A stretch of 39,181 nucleotides of DNA from Actinomycetota bacterium (GCA_019246335.1 JAFAQQ010000011.1:1-39181); one strand, 5' to 3'; shown: positions 7,213 to 16,802, counted from the first letter of the stretch. Program-made: numbers and translations. The notes: generated by a model from the sequence alone, not told the origin.

Positions 7213-7635
7213 ATGCCCCTCAGGACGATCCGGGGAAACGCGGAGAGGCGCATCGCCGCCTCCGTCGAGACGTGTCGCCGGACCGCCGCCGACGCGCCGC
7301 GGTGGCCCGAGTGGCTGTCGGCCGTCCGATCGGTGACGGAGGCCGAGGGCCGCTTGGTCGTCGAGGCCCGGTTGCTCGCGATCGCGCTCTTCTTCCTCGC
7401 CGAGGTCGAGACGGACGCCGAGGGGGTGACCATTCGGAGAGCGCCGTTCGCGGCCGGCGACGACGAACGGCTCGAGATCGTCATCACGCTAACGACCGAT
7501 GGCGCCGACGTGTGCCTGGCGACGGCGGAGATCGACGCGGAGCTGGACGTTCCGAGGCTCCTGCCGGTGCCCGCCGCGATCGCCGACCAGGTGGCTGGGC
7601 GTCTGCTGTCCGACCTGGAGAAGCACGTCTCCTGA
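7213..7635 (+). CDS. SRPBCC (START/polyketide-cyclase-like) family protein
   Basis: 140 aa. The N-terminal strand-helix with APRWPEWLSAVRSV is the diagnostic WPxW element of SRPBCC ligand-binding proteins; alternating strands (RLVVEARLLAIALFFLAEVET, RLEIVITLTTDG) and the long C-terminal helix (AAIADQVAGRLLSDLEKHV) complete the helix-grip fold. Such proteins bind hydrophobic ligands; no ligand can be inferred here. The start ATG at 7213 has no clear Shine-Dalgarno motif. Confidence 0.75.
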   Translation: MPLRTIRGNAERRIAASVETCRRTAADAPRWPEWLSAVRSVTEAEGRLVVEARLLAIALFFLAEVETDAEGVTIRRAPFAAGDDERLEIVITLTTDGADVCLATAEIDAELDVPRLLPVPAAIADQVAGRLLSDLEKHVS

Positions 7636-7696
7636 CGCCGGGGGACCAGGCGCGGGCGACGCCGGGGTTGACCGGCCATTACCCTGCGCAGGGAGC

Positions 7697-8908
7697 TTGA
7701 GCACCGAAGCGGAAGCCCGAAAGAGACGGGTCGTGGTGGCGGGCGGCGGCGTCGCCGCGCTGGAGGCCGTCCTGGCCCTGCGTGACCTGGCCGGCTACAC
7801 GATCTCGATCACGATGCTCGCGCCGGAGGAGCACTTCGTGTACCAGCCGCTGAGCGTGGGCGACCCGTTCGCGCTCGGGCCCGCGAAGAGATACCCGCTG
7901 GCCAAGGTCGCCGAGGACTTCGACCTCGTGCTCCACCACACCGCCCTCGCGGCCGTGGACCCGGCCGCTCACGCCACGCGGACCTCTGACGGCGAGGAGC
8001 TCGGCTACGACTCGCTGCTCGTCGCCACCGGGGCCGCACGCCAGCCCGCATACGACCACGTGCTCACGTTCCGGGGCCAGGAGGACGGCGAGCGAGCGCA
8101 CGGGCTCGTCCAGGACCTCGAGGCCGGCTACGTCCGCCGGGTGGCCTTCGTCGTGCCGTCCGGGACCACTTGGTCGCTCCCGCTCTACGAGCTCGCCCTC
8201 ATGACGGCCACGCGTGCGCGCGAGATGTCGGTGGACGGCGCGGAGCTCACCTTCATCACACCCGAGGAGACCCCGCTGGCGGTTTTCGGCGGGGCGGCGA
8301 GCGACGAGGTGGCGAGCCTGCTCGCCGAGGCCGGGGTGGATGTCCGCACCGGGGTCCACGCCGAGGTCGAGCGAAAGGGCGAGGTGCGGCTGCGTCCCGG
8401 CGACGAGACGTTCGCGGTCGATCGCATCGTGGCCCTTCCGCGGGTCGTGGGCCGGCCGATCGAGGGCCTGCCGCACGACGAGCAGGCGTTCGTGCCCGTC
8501 GACGAGCAGATGCGCGTTCCCGGTGTCGAGGACGTCTGGGCGGCCGGGGACGGGACGACGTTTCCCGTGAAGCAGGGAGGGATCGCCTGCGAGCAGGCGG
8601 ACGCCGCCGCAGCCGACATCGCGCGGTCCGCGGGTGCCGACGTCGACGCGAAGCCCTTCCGGCCGGTCCTTCGCGGACAGCTGCTCACCGGGTCGAAGCC
8701 CCGCTTCATGCGCCACCACCTGGCGGGCGGCCACGGCGAGGACTCCGAGGTCTCGACCACGGCCCTGTGGTGGCCGCCGAGCAAGATCGCCGGCGTCCAT
8801 CTCGCGCCGTACCTCGGCGAGCTTCCCGAGGTCGAGCCCGAGCGGGAGCCGGAGGTCCCCCTCGACGTCGAGCCGAGCGGGGAAGCCGGGTCCCGCATCT
8901 GGATCTGA
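7697..8908 (+). CDS. NAD(P)/FAD-dependent oxidoreductase, sulfide:quinone reductase/NDH-2-like
   Basis: About 403 aa. The FAD Rossmann motif VVVAGGGVAALEAVLALRDL lies at residues 12-31, SLLVATGAA marks the second GD-type motif, and VPGVEDVWAAGDGTTFPVKQ is the C-terminal FAD ATG/GD motif; the C-terminal part resembles the membrane-docking region of SQR/NDH-2 proteins. The single cysteine (GGIACEQAD) means the reactive cysteine pair of true sulfide:quinone reductases is missing, so sulfide is unlikely to be the substrate. The TTG at 7697 follows GGGAG by only 1 nt; a GTG at 7733 is the alternative. The gene is 19 nt upstream of acetate kinase and likely co-transcribed. Confidence 0.8.
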   Translation: MSTEAEARKRRVVVAGGGVAALEAVLALRDLAGYTISITMLAPEEHFVYQPLSVGDPFALGPAKRYPLAKVAEDFDLVLHHTALAAVDPAAHATRTSDGEELGYDSLLVATGAARQPAYDHVLTFRGQEDGERAHGLVQDLEAGYVRRVAFVVPSGTTWSLPLYELALMTATRAREMSVDGAELTFITPEETPLAVFGGAASDEVASLLAEAGVDVRTGVHAEVERKGEVRLRPGDETFAVDRIVALPRVVGRPIEGLPHDEQAFVPVDEQMRVPGVEDVWAAGDGTTFPVKQGGIACEQADAAAADIARSAGADVDAKPFRPVLRGQLLTGSKPRFMRHHLAGGHGEDSEVSTTALWWPPSKIAGVHLAPYLGELPEVEPEREPEVPLDVEPSGEAGSRIWI

Positions 8909-8927
8909 CCTCGTAGCCGCCGCCGGC

Positions 8928-10046
8928 GTGCGGGTGCTCGTGGTCAACGTGGGGTCGAGCAGCGTCAAGCTGCGCGTGCTGGACGGCCCCGACGACGTCG
9001 TGGTGGCGGACGACCTCGCGGCCGCGGACCCCGCCGCGGCCGTGGAGCGGCGCCTCTCCGAGAGCCGTGACGTGGACGCGGTCGGGCACCGCATCGTCCA
9101 CGGCGGCCCGCACCTAACCCGTGCCGCTCTGGTAGATCGCCGCGTGATCGGAGAGCTGCGCGAGGCATCCGAGCTCGCCCCGGTGCACAACCCGCCGGCC
9201 CTCGCCGCGCTCGAGGCCGCCCTGGATGCCGCTCCCGAGCTGCCTAACGTGGCCTGCTTCGATACGGCGTTTCACGCAGGTATGCCGGCCGAGGCCTCGC
9301 TCTACGCGATCCCATCGGACTGGACCGAGCGCCACCGGATCCGCCGCTACGGCTTTCACGGGCTCTCGGTCGCATACTCGACGCGCCAGGCTGGGCAGCT
9401 GCTCGGGCTCCCGCCCGAGGAGATGCGAATCGTCGTCTGCCACCTGGGCGCCGGGGCTTCGGTCACGGCGGTTCGGGGCGGGCGCTCGGTCGACACCACC
9501 ATGGGCTTCACCCCGCTCGAGGGGCTGGTGATGGCTCGGCGCTCGGGGTCCGTCGACCCGGGCCTTCTCCTTTGGCTCGAGCGCTCGCGCGGCGTGAGCT
9601 CCTCCGAGCTGGAGGACGTGCTCGAGCACCGCAGCGGCATCGCGGGGATGGCGGGTGGCGACGGCGACATGAGGGCGGTCGTTCAGGCGGCGGCGCGCGG
9701 CGAGACACGGGCCGCCACCGCTCTTGGCGTATACATCCACCGCCTGCGCGCCGCAATCGCCGCGATGGCTGCGGCCATGGGAGGCTTGGACGCGATCGTG
9801 TTCACCGGCGGTGTCGGGGAGGGGTCCGACCACGTCCGGACGACCGCCTGCGCGGGGCTCGGATTCCTCGGGATCGAGATCGAGTCGACCGGCCGGGAGG
9901 ACCCGCCCGACGAGGACCTGGAGCTGACGGGCGGCCGCGCGCGGGTGCGGGCGCTCGTCGTCCGCGCGCGCGAGGACCTGCAGATCGCGGCGGAGACGCG
10001 CGACGCGTTGACCCGCGGGCAGGCGACGCCGCCGATCGGCCGCTAG
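8928..10046 (+). CDS. ackA: Acetate kinase
   Basis: 372 aa from GTG, somewhat shorter than the usual 395-405. It interconverts acetyl phosphate + ADP and acetate + ATP. Visible family residues: Asn7 in [10 protein letters not shown], Arg55 in GHRIVHGG, Asp112 in FDTAFH, His144 in YGFHGLS, His172 in CHLGAGAS, Arg205 in [12 protein letters not shown], the FTGGVGEGS phosphate loop and a C-terminal RARED with the metal-binding Glu. The shortening comes mostly from trimmed N-terminal loops. It sits 19 nt after the flavoprotein gene and converges tail to tail with phosphoketolase, the enzyme that would supply its acetyl phosphate; no phosphotransacetylase is nearby. Confidence 0.93.
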   Translation: MRVLVVNVGSSSVKLRVLDGPDDVVVADDLAAADPAAAVERRLSESRDVDAVGHRIVHGGPHLTRAALVDRRVIGELREASELAPVHNPPALAALEAALDAAPELPNVACFDTAFHAGMPAEASLYAIPSDWTERHRIRRYGFHGLSVAYSTRQAGQLLGLPPEEMRIVVCHLGAGASVTAVRGGRSVDTTMGFTPLEGLVMARRSGSVDPGLLLWLERSRGVSSSELEDVLEHRSGIAGMAGGDGDMRAVVQAAARGETRAATALGVYIHRLRAAIAAMAAAMGGLDAIVFTGGVGEGSDHVRTTACAGLGFLGIEIESTGREDPPDEDLELTGGRARVRALVVRAREDLQIAAETRDALTRGQATPPIGR

Positions 10047-12454
10047 GCGGTCTCGCCGACCTTCCGGCCGCCGTCCGCCGCGCCGGCGTCGAATGGCCAG
10101 ACCCAGTCCCGCGCGTCCGGCATGTCATCGCCGACGTCACGCGTGTACGCGCGATGGCGCAGGCGCTCGTCGACCATCTCCTGCCGCAGCTCGGCCGTGC
10201 GCGGGCCGAGCCCGGGAACGCGGTCGATCACGTCCATCACCAGGTGGTAGCGGTCCATGTCGTTGAGCATGACCATGTCGAAGGGGGTCGTGGTCGTCCC
10301 CTCCTCCTTGTAGCCGCGCACGTGGATGTTGGCGTGATTCGTCCGCCGGTAGGTGAGTCGGTGGATCAGCCAGGGGTAGCCGTGGTAGGCGAAGATCACC
10401 GGCCGCGTCGTGGTGAACAGGGCGTCGAACTCCGCGTCCGGCAGGCCGTGCGGGTGCTCGGACTCCGGCTCGAGCCGCATCAGGTCGACGACGTTCACCA
10501 CGCGCACGGCGAGGTCGGGCACGCGCTTTCGCAGGATCGCGGCGGCGGCGAGGACCTCGAGCGTCGGGATGTCCCCCGCGCATCCGAGCACTACGTCGGG
10601 CTCGGCTCCGTCCTCGTTGCCAGCCCACTCCCAGATCCCGAGCCCCCGAGCGCAGTGCGCCACCGCCTCGTCCATCGAGAGGTAGTCGAGCGCCGGCTGC
10701 TTGCCGGCGACGACCACGTTCACGTAGTGACGGCTGCGCAGGCAATGGTCGGCAACCGACAGCAGGCAGTTCGCGTCCGGCGGGAGGTAGACGCGGATCA
10801 CTTCAGCCTTCTTGTTCACGACGTGGTCGATGAAGCCGGGGTCCTGATGCGAGAACCCGTTGTGGTCCTGACGCCAGACGTGCGAGCTGAGCAGGTAGTT
10901 GAACGAGGCGAGCGGCCGCCGCCAGGGGATCTCACGCGTCACCTTGAGCCACTTGGCGTGCTGGTTGAACATCGAGTCGACGATGTGGATGAACGCCTCG
11001 TAGCAGTTGAAGAGGCCGTGCCGGCCGGTCAGCAGGTAGCCCTCCAGCCAGCCCTGGCACATGTGCTCGCTCAACACCTCCATGACGCGGCCGTCGGGAG
11101 CCAGGTGGTCGTCACCCGGGAGGCGCGGCTCGAGCCAGGTTCGGTCGGTCGCCTCGAAGACCGCCGACAGCCGGTTCGAGGCGGTCTCGTCCGGCCCGAA
11201 GAGCCGGAACTGCGACGGGTTGCGGCGCACGACGTCGCGCACGTAGGCGCCGAGCACGCGCGTCGCCTCGCTGGTCGTCCGGGCGGGCGCCGGCACGTCG
11301 ACTCCGTAGTCGCGGAAGTCGGGTAGGTCGAGCGGCTGCAGCCGGGCGCCGCCGTTCGTGTCCGGATTGGCGCCCATCCGGCGAGGGCCGTCGGGTACGA
11401 GCGCCACGACGCGCGGACGCGGCGCTCCCCCCTCGTCGAAGAGCTCCTCGGGACGGTAGCTGCGCATCCAGTGCTCGAGCTGGGCGAGGTGGTCGGGCCG
11501 ATCGGCGAAGCCGCTGAGCGGGACCTGGTGAGAGCGGAAAGAGCCCTCGGCGGGTTCGCCGTCGACCTCCTTCGGGCCCGTCCAGCCCTTGGGCGTTCGC
11601 AGCACGATCATCGGCCAGCGAGGGCGCTCCGAGAGGCCGCCTTCGCGCGCCTCCGCCTGGATGGCGCGGATCTGCGCGACGCACGAGTCGAGGGCGGCCG
11701 CCATCTCATGGTGCATGGGGTCGGGGTCGTCGCCTTCGACGAAATGCGGCGCGTGCCCGTAGCCCTCCATCAGCGCGCGCAGCTCGTCGTGTGGAAGGCG
11801 TGCCAGGACGGTCGGGTTGGCGATCTTGTAGCCGTTCAGGTGCAGGATCGGCAGCACCGCCCCGTCCCGCGCCGGATTGACGAACTTGTTGGAGTGCCAG
11901 CTCGTCGCCAGCGGTCCGGTCTCCGCTTCGCCGTCCCCGACGATGCAGCAGGCAAGGAGGTCCGGGTTGTCGAAGACCGCGCCGTACGCGTGCAGGAGTG
12001 CGTACCCGAGCTCCCCGCCTTCGTGGATCGAACCCGGCGTCTCGGGCGCGACGTGGCTCGGTATCCCACCCGGGAACGAGAACTGCCTGAAGAGCCGGCG
12101 CATCCCGTCCTCGTCGAGGCCGATGTGCGGGTAGGTCTCGCTGTAGGTGCCCTCGAGCCAGGTGTTCGCGACGATGCCGGGTCCGCCATGCCCGGGACCG
12201 ATCACGTACATGGCGTCGAGGGCGTGGTCGCGGATCGCGCGGTTCATGTGCGCGTAGACGAAGTTGAGCCCCGGCGTGGTGCCCCAGTGCCCGAGCAGGC
12301 GCGGCTTCACGTGCTCGAGCCGCAGCGGCTCGCGGAGCAGCGGGTTGTCGAGCAGATAGATCTGTCCGACCGAGAGGTAGTTCGCGGCGCGCCAGTGGAG
12401 GTTCAGGCCCTCGACCTGCTCCGCCGCTAGGGCTTGGTCTGACCCCTGTGGCAC
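10043..12454 (-). CDS. xfp: Xylulose-5-phosphate/fructose-6-phosphate phosphoketolase
   Basis: 803 aa, the normal family length. It splits xylulose 5-phosphate (or fructose 6-phosphate) with phosphate into acetyl phosphate plus glyceraldehyde 3-phosphate (or erythrose 4-phosphate), using thiamine diphosphate. Signature stretches: [24 protein letters not shown], the ThDP motif [34 protein letters not shown] and [13 protein letters not shown]. The GTG start at 12454 is the only usable one before the conserved [10 protein letters not shown] and lies in the loop of a small hairpin, with no Shine-Dalgarno motif. The last four bases (CTAG) also hold the ackA stop on the other strand. Confidence 0.96.
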   Translation of the reverse strand: MPQGSDQALAAEQVEGLNLHWRAANYLSVGQIYLLDNPLLREPLRLEHVKPRLLGHWGTTPGLNFVYAHMNRAIRDHALDAMYVIGPGHGGPGIVANTWLEGTYSETYPHIGLDEDGMRRLFRQFSFPGGIPSHVAPETPGSIHEGGELGYALLHAYGAVFDNPDLLACCIVGDGEAETGPLATSWHSNKFVNPARDGAVLPILHLNGYKIANPTVLARLPHDELRALMEGYGHAPHFVEGDDPDPMHHEMAAALDSCVAQIRAIQAEAREGGLSERPRWPMIVLRTPKGWTGPKEVDGEPAEGSFRSHQVPLSGFADRPDHLAQLEHWMRSYRPEELFDEGGAPRPRVVALVPDGPRRMGANPDTNGGARLQPLDLPDFRDYGVDVPAPARTTSEATRVLGAYVRDVVRRNPSQFRLFGPDETASNRLSAVFEATDRTWLEPRLPGDDHLAPDGRVMEVLSEHMCQGWLEGYLLTGRHGLFNCYEAFIHIVDSMFNQHAKWLKVTREIPWRRPLASFNYLLSSHVWRQDHNGFSHQDPGFIDHVVNKKAEVIRVYLPPDANCLLSVADHCLRSRHYVNVVVAGKQPALDYLSMDEAVAHCARGLGIWEWAGNEDGAEPDVVLGCAGDIPTLEVLAAAAILRKRVPDLAVRVVNVVDLMRLEPESEHPHGLPDAEFDALFTTTRPVIFAYHGYPWLIHRLTYRRTNHANIHVRGYKEEGTTTTPFDMVMLNDMDRYHLVMDVIDRVPGLGPRTAELRQEMVDERLRHRAYTRDVGDDMPDARDWVWPFDAGAADGGRKVGETA

Positions 12455-12463
12455 CGGTCAGAC
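12437..12463 (-). promoter_or_regulatory. 8-bp inverted repeat around the xfp start codon
   Basis: GTCTGACC (12437-12444) and GGTCAGAC (12456-12463) are perfect complements separated by 11 nt; the GTG start of xfp (12452-12454) is in the loop. It could be an mRNA hairpin affecting initiation or a dyad operator for a repressor; the sequence does not decide between these. Confidence 0.5.
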
Positions 12464-12511
12464 ACTTGCACACCGGTCCGGCCCGGCGCGTGTAAGCCCG
12501 GCTCGCCTCAA

Positions 12512-12517
12512 TACGAT
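12512..12517 (+). promoter_or_regulatory. Putative -10 element of the universal stress protein gene
   Basis: TACGAT lies 25 nt before the ATG at 12543, leaving room for a short leader with an ACGGGGG ribosome binding site (12531-12537), so this gene, unlike several neighbours, appears to have a conventional leader. No clear -35. Confidence 0.35.
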
Positions 12518-12542
12518 CGGCGCCAAGCGAACGGGGGTCGGC

Positions 12543-12971
12543 ATGAAGATCGTTGTCGGCGTCGACGGATCGGACCACAGTAGGGCGGCGCTTGCCTTCG
12601 CCGCTGAGGAGGCGCGAGCGCACCAGGCTCGGCTGCAGGCGGTCTCGGCCTGGCACGTGGCGACAGCCGCCCTGAGCGGGCCGGTCGCACCTCCCCTCGC
12701 CGAGATGCAGAGCGCCCTCGAGGAAGCCGCCCGCACCGCGCTCGCCGAGTCGATCGACGGTCTGGAAGGGGGTGACCAGCTCGAGATCGAGTCGACGGTC
12801 CGCGAGGGCCACCCCGCGGAGGTGCTGATCGAGCTCGGGCAGGACGCGGACCTGCTCGTGGTGGGGACGCGCGGCCTCGGCGGCTTCCGCGGCGTGCTGC
12901 TCGGATCCGTGAGCCAGCACTGCGCCCAGCACGCGCCCTGCCCCACCGTGGTCGTCCCCTCAGGCGGTTAG
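12543..12971 (+). CDS. Universal stress protein (UspA family, ATP-binding type)
   Basis: 142 aa, a single Usp domain. MKIVVGVDGSDHSRAALAFA is the first strand with the nucleotide-contacting Asp; the C-terminal GTRGLGGFRGVLLGS fits the ATP-binding G-2X-G-9X-G-S pattern exactly, placing it in the ATP-binding subgroup. The final strand CPTVVVP is also canonical. It is divergent from xfp (88 nt apart) and convergent with the trehalose synthase gene (11 nt). Usp proteins of this type act in energy-limitation or hypoxia responses, which fits the fermentation-type genes next door (inference). Confidence 0.93.
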   Translation: MKIVVGVDGSDHSRAALAFAAEEARAHQARLQAVSAWHVATAALSGPVAPPLAEMQSALEEAARTALAESIDGLEGGDQLEIESTVREGHPAEVLIELGQDADLLVVGTRGLGGFRGVLLGSVSQHCAQHAPCPTVVVPSGG

Positions 12972-12982
12972 GCGGCGCGCAG

Positions 12983-14410
12983 CTACCCGTTCGCCGCGCC
13001 GGGGACCAGCCTGCGGAACAGCTCGAGGTACTGCGTGAGGCTGCGAGGCCCGAGGAACTCGTCGCGCACCCGCTCACGCGCCGCGCGACCCAGCTCGCCG
13101 GCGCGCTCGGGGTCTCGCACGAGCTGGGCGGCGACTTCACCGAAGGCGTCGGAATCGCCCGGGTCGACCAGGACACCGGTCTCGCCGTCCACTATCTGGT
13201 CCTGGATCCCGCCGACCCGGGACCCGATCACCGGCCGCCCTTTCCACATCCCCTCGGAGACCGTCAGGCCGAACCCCTCCGCGAGGCTCTTCTGCGCGAG
13301 GACGTCCGCGCGCCGCTGGAGCGCATTGACCAGCGTGGCGTTCTCCTCGGCGTCCTCCATCGGCAGCGACAGCAGGTGCACGCGGTCGCGCACCTCCGGA
13401 TCGAGGCGCTCGCGGGCCTCGATCGTCGCGGCCAGGACCTCGACCCCCTCCGGGTCGTCGGCGACAGCCGCGGTCGAGGGTCCCGCGAGCACGAGCTGCG
13501 CGTCCTCGACCCCGGCGACGTGCTCCGCGAAGCCCCGCATGACGCCGATCGGGTCCTTGAGCCGGTCCCAGCGCGAGATCTGGGCGACGACCCGGTCGGA
13601 CGGCCGCAACGGACGCGCCTGGACGGCCTCGACGCGGCGGTCGACGCGACCGGGGGAGCCGTCCGCGCGCACGAAGCTTGGATGACCGCCGGCTCCGTCG
13701 GATTGGATGCCGCCGGCGCGCAGGACCGCGCCGACGACCTCGGGGGGTAGCTCGGCGTTCTTCGCCGAGAAGGCGTCGATGGAGGGCGCGATTATCGCCA
13801 GTCGCGCCTCGTCGAGGTCATCCCAGACGAACGACCGGCGCGAGAACACGTATGCGTCGGCCGGCTCGACGAACGGGCGAAGGAAATCCCACGCGCCGCG
13901 CGCGAAGTCATTCGGCTCGTCGAGCCCGACGTGGCACCGCCACACGGCCGTGGCGCCCTGCTCCCGCAGCGGCTCGGCGAGCCCCGCGGTCTGCGGGTCG
14001 TGCAGCAGGACGAAGTCCCCGGCTCGCACCAGCGGCTCGAGCTCCTGCGCGTTGCGCTCTAGCGTGCGCCGGTATACGTCGATCTCCGTGCGGCCAAGCG
14101 GGCCGCCGTCGCCCTCGAAGCCGTGCAGCCGGTTGTGTATTCGCTTCGTCACCCGGAAGAAGTCGGGATCGCCGCCGATGACCATCCAGCGAGCGTCGAT
14201 GCCGGCCCCGCGGACGTACGCGACGAGAGAGGTCAGGAGCTCGGCCACGCCACCGCCCCGAGCGGTCGAGTTCACGGTCCAGACGACGCGCCCGCCGAGG
14301 AGGTCACGACCCCGCTCGATGACCTCCTGGAAGCGCGAGAACTGCTCCCCGCTCAGGACCTCGGCGAAGCGCTCGGGCGGCAGCGGGTTGACGTGGACCT
14401 CTCCGACCAC
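12983..14410 (-). CDS. treT: Trehalose synthase (TreT-like GT4 glycosyltransferase)
   Basis: 475 aa from GTG. The family joins glucose from NDP-glucose to glucose to make trehalose. The N-terminal GT-B domain has VVWTVNSTARGGGVAELL, the characteristic TreT glycine loop, then WMVIGGDPDFFRVTKRIHN and WRCHVGLDEPN; the C-terminal donor domain has VAQISRWDRLKDPIGV, the GPSTAAVADDPEG segment and the nucleotide-sugar ExxxxE-type region KSLAEGFGLTVSEGMWKGRPVIGS. Length matches known TreT proteins. Trehalose is a stress protectant and the gene lies beside a universal stress protein. The start GTG is preceded by no obvious Shine-Dalgarno motif. Confidence 0.88.
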   Translation of the reverse strand: MVGEVHVNPLPPERFAEVLSGEQFSRFQEVIERGRDLLGGRVVWTVNSTARGGGVAELLTSLVAYVRGAGIDARWMVIGGDPDFFRVTKRIHNRLHGFEGDGGPLGRTEIDVYRRTLERNAQELEPLVRAGDFVLLHDPQTAGLAEPLREQGATAVWRCHVGLDEPNDFARGAWDFLRPFVEPADAYVFSRRSFVWDDLDEARLAIIAPSIDAFSAKNAELPPEVVGAVLRAGGIQSDGAGGHPSFVRADGSPGRVDRRVEAVQARPLRPSDRVVAQISRWDRLKDPIGVMRGFAEHVAGVEDAQLVLAGPSTAAVADDPEGVEVLAATIEARERLDPEVRDRVHLLSLPMEDAEENATLVNALQRRADVLAQKSLAEGFGLTVSEGMWKGRPVIGSRVGGIQDQIVDGETGVLVDPGDSDAFGEVAAQLVRDPERAGELGRAARERVRDEFLGPRSLTQYLELFRRLVPGAANG

Positions 14411-14439
14411 GGCTATAGCATCGCGAGATCGCCCGTGGG

Positions 14440-14769
14440 TTGGTCTTCGGCGCCATGGCCCTTGCGGCGAGCCTCAGCTTGGCCGCCTGCGGCAGCACGC
14501 CGCCGAGCCTGAGCGAGGGACGGCGCGTGTTCGTCGGCGCAGGCTGCGGCGGATGCCACACGCTCGCCGCCGCCGGGACGCACGGAACGCTCGGGCCCGA
14601 CTTCAACACCAGCGAGCGGCTTGACGAGGCGCAGATCCGCCTCCAGCTGAGGGTCGGAGGCGGCGGGATGCCGCCGTTTGACCACCGTCTCACGCCGCGC
14701 GAGCAGGAAGCGGTTGCTCATTTCGTAGCTACCGCGATGGCGCGACGGCGTCCTCGGCTCGGTCAGTGA
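14440..14769 (+). CDS. Monohaem cytochrome c, probable lipoprotein
   Basis: 109 aa from a TTG at 14440 (ATG at 14455 is the alternative). A short hydrophobic segment ends in the lipobox LAAC with Cys17, then the haem c attachment motif CGGCH (36-40), TLGPDF and a distal Met77 in GGGGMPPF as axial ligand: a class I cytochrome c anchored on the outer membrane face. With either start the signal peptide lacks basic residues; reading three to four codons further upstream would add an arginine but offers only ATC as a start. It is divergent from treT with 29 nt between them and convergent with a permease gene. The redox partner is unknown. Confidence 0.8.
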   Translation: MVFGAMALAASLSLAACGSTPPSLSEGRRVFVGAGCGGCHTLAAAGTHGTLGPDFNTSERLDEAQIRLQLRVGGGGMPPFDHRLTPREQEAVAHFVATAMARRRPRLGQ

Positions 14770-14792
14770 GATTCGCCTGACGGAGCTCTATC

Positions 14793-16688
14793 TCAGTCGT
14801 GTATGTGGAACGGCAGCGTGGCGATCACCACGTCGGTCCGGGCCTCGAGGACGGTCTCGAGCAGGCGTCCACGCTGGTTGTGGAGGATCTCGTGGCGTCG
14901 CTTGGCGGGGCGGATCTCGGCTATCAGGACGGTCACGGTCGCATCCTCCGCCTCGATCCCGTCGACGTAACGGAGGACGGTGCGCACGAGGCTGCGATGG
15001 GGATCGAGCAGCACCTCGATCGGCACACCGGGCGCCCATTCGTCCCACTCGTGCTTGATCCGGTCGCACTCGTCGTGGTCTCCGGCGACCGCCACGGCCA
15101 CCACCGTGTCGCCGAGCGAGAGCGCCGCGGTCACCGCGCGCTCGGTCAGGAGGTTCACAGTCGACGCCGGGACGACCACGATGCTCTCGCGCCTTCGCGG
15201 GTGCGGCGGCGTCTTGCCGAGCCTCAGCTCGCGCGCCACCCGGGCGTAGTAGGACTCGGTGTGGGAGAAGAGCCACATCATCAGGGGGATCGCGATCGTC
15301 ACCACCCAGGCGCCGGCCAGGAACTTGGTCGAGAGGAACACCACCACCGCGACCGACGTCATGACCGCGCCCGCGCCGTTCAACGCCGTGCGCGCGCGCC
15401 ATCCCTTTGGGCGCTCGCGCCTCCAGTGCCGCACCAGGCCGACCTGGCTGATCGTGAACCCGACGAAGACGCCGATCGTGAACAGCGGGATCAGCCGGTT
15501 GGTCTCGGCGCTCACCGCGATCAGCAGCAGCGCGGCCGCGAGCGCCAGGGCGACGATCCCGTGGCGGTACACCGGCCGCTCGGCGCGCAGGTAGAACACG
15601 TGCGGAAGCCGGTGGTCGCGGGCCAGCAGGCTCATGAGCACGGGCAGCCCCCCGAAGCTCGTGTTGGCCGCGAGCCCGAGCACGAGCGTGACCGCGAGGT
15701 TCGAGACGTAGAAGGGCCAGCCCGTCCCGAAGGCGCCGGCCGTGACCTGCGCGAGGATCGTCACGTGGCCGCGCGGCACCACGTCGTGGGCGCGGATCAG
15801 GACCGACAGGCCGACGAGCATGACGGCCAGGAGGGCGCCGAGCAGGAGCTCCGTTCGCTGGGCCGTGCGGATCCGTGGCGCGCGGAACGCCGGCGTCCCG
15901 TTCGCGATCGCCTCCACCCCCGTGACGGCTGAGCAGCCGGCCGCGAACGCCTTGAGGATGAGGACGATGCCCAGTCCGGTGGTCGGCGTGATCGGCCCGA
16001 GGCTCGACCCGATCCGAGCAACCGGATGAGCGTGAAAGGCGCCGACCGCGATCGTGGCGAAGATGCTCACGACGAACACCGCCGTGGGCACGAGCAGCAG
16101 CCTGGCCGATTCGCTGATCCCGAACATGTTCACCGCGGTGAGCAGGGCCAGCCCGATCAGGCAGACGAGCAACAGGTGGTGGGCGAGCCCCGGGAAGACG
16201 CTTCCCAGGCTGGCCGCGCCCGCGGCCAGGCTCACCGCGACGGTGAGCACGTAGTCGACCACCAGGGAGGCCGCCGCGAGGAGGCTCGGCGCGCGCCCGA
16301 GGTGCTCCTTCGCGACCGCGTAGGCCCCGCCCCCGTCGGGATGCGCGGCGATCACCTGCGCGTACGAGAGGACCAGCAGGACGAGCATGCCGGTGATCAC
16401 GAGCGTCAGGGGGACCGTGAAGCGCAGCGCCGAGGCCCCGGCCCCCACCAGGACGAGGACCATCGCCTCGGGGCCGTAGGCGACGCTCGACAGCGCGTCC
16501 AGGCTCAGCGCCGATAGGCCGCCCACCACGCCGAGCTCGTGCCCGGCGTCGGCGTGCTTGCCGGCGCGGCGGCGGACGTCGCGCATTTCCGTGGCCCTCG
16601 ATCCGGACCGCCGAGGCGCAGCGGCTCGCGAGCCGCCGCCGGCGTCCGCCGTCGTCGTCCCAGTGCGCTCGTCGGGTGGCTCGCTCAT
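14793..16688 (-). CDS. APC superfamily amino acid permease
   Basis: 631 aa from ATG at 16688 (MSEPPDERTGTTTADAG). About 60 charged, disordered N-terminal residues precede the first membrane segment GLSALSLDALSSVAYGPEAM, the APC signature with unwound TM1. Roughly 12 membrane segments follow, including VIAAHPDGGGAYAVAKEHLG, a strongly conserved APC loop. The last 150 residues are soluble (RRRESIVVVPASTVNLL onward) and look like a Usp/nucleotide-binding-type alpha/beta domain, as in several actinobacterial APC permeases; it may sense a ligand. The substrate is undetermined. The 127-nt space upstream is shared with a divergent lipoprotein gene. Confidence 0.88.
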   Translation of the reverse strand: MSEPPDERTGTTTADAGGGSRAAAPRRSGSRATEMRDVRRRAGKHADAGHELGVVGGLSALSLDALSSVAYGPEAMVLVLVGAGASALRFTVPLTLVITGMLVLLVLSYAQVIAAHPDGGGAYAVAKEHLGRAPSLLAAASLVVDYVLTVAVSLAAGAASLGSVFPGLAHHLLLVCLIGLALLTAVNMFGISESARLLLVPTAVFVVSIFATIAVGAFHAHPVARIGSSLGPITPTTGLGIVLILKAFAAGCSAVTGVEAIANGTPAFRAPRIRTAQRTELLLGALLAVMLVGLSVLIRAHDVVPRGHVTILAQVTAGAFGTGWPFYVSNLAVTLVLGLAANTSFGGLPVLMSLLARDHRLPHVFYLRAERPVYRHGIVALALAAALLLIAVSAETNRLIPLFTIGVFVGFTISQVGLVRHWRRERPKGWRARTALNGAGAVMTSVAVVVFLSTKFLAGAWVVTIAIPLMMWLFSHTESYYARVARELRLGKTPPHPRRRESIVVVPASTVNLLTERAVTAALSLGDTVVAVAVAGDHDECDRIKHEWDEWAPGVPIEVLLDPHRSLVRTVLRYVDGIEAEDATVTVLIAEIRPAKRRHEILHNQRGRLLETVLEARTDVVIATLPFHIHD

Positions 16689-16802
16689 GCCGTCTGGCCG
16701 GCCTCGCGGCCAGGATAAGCCCGGCCGCTCTGGGAGCATGCGCCGCTTGCGCACGGCTCGAGCTGCGGACCGCTCGCCCTCGGGACCTCACCGCGTCGGC
16801 TG

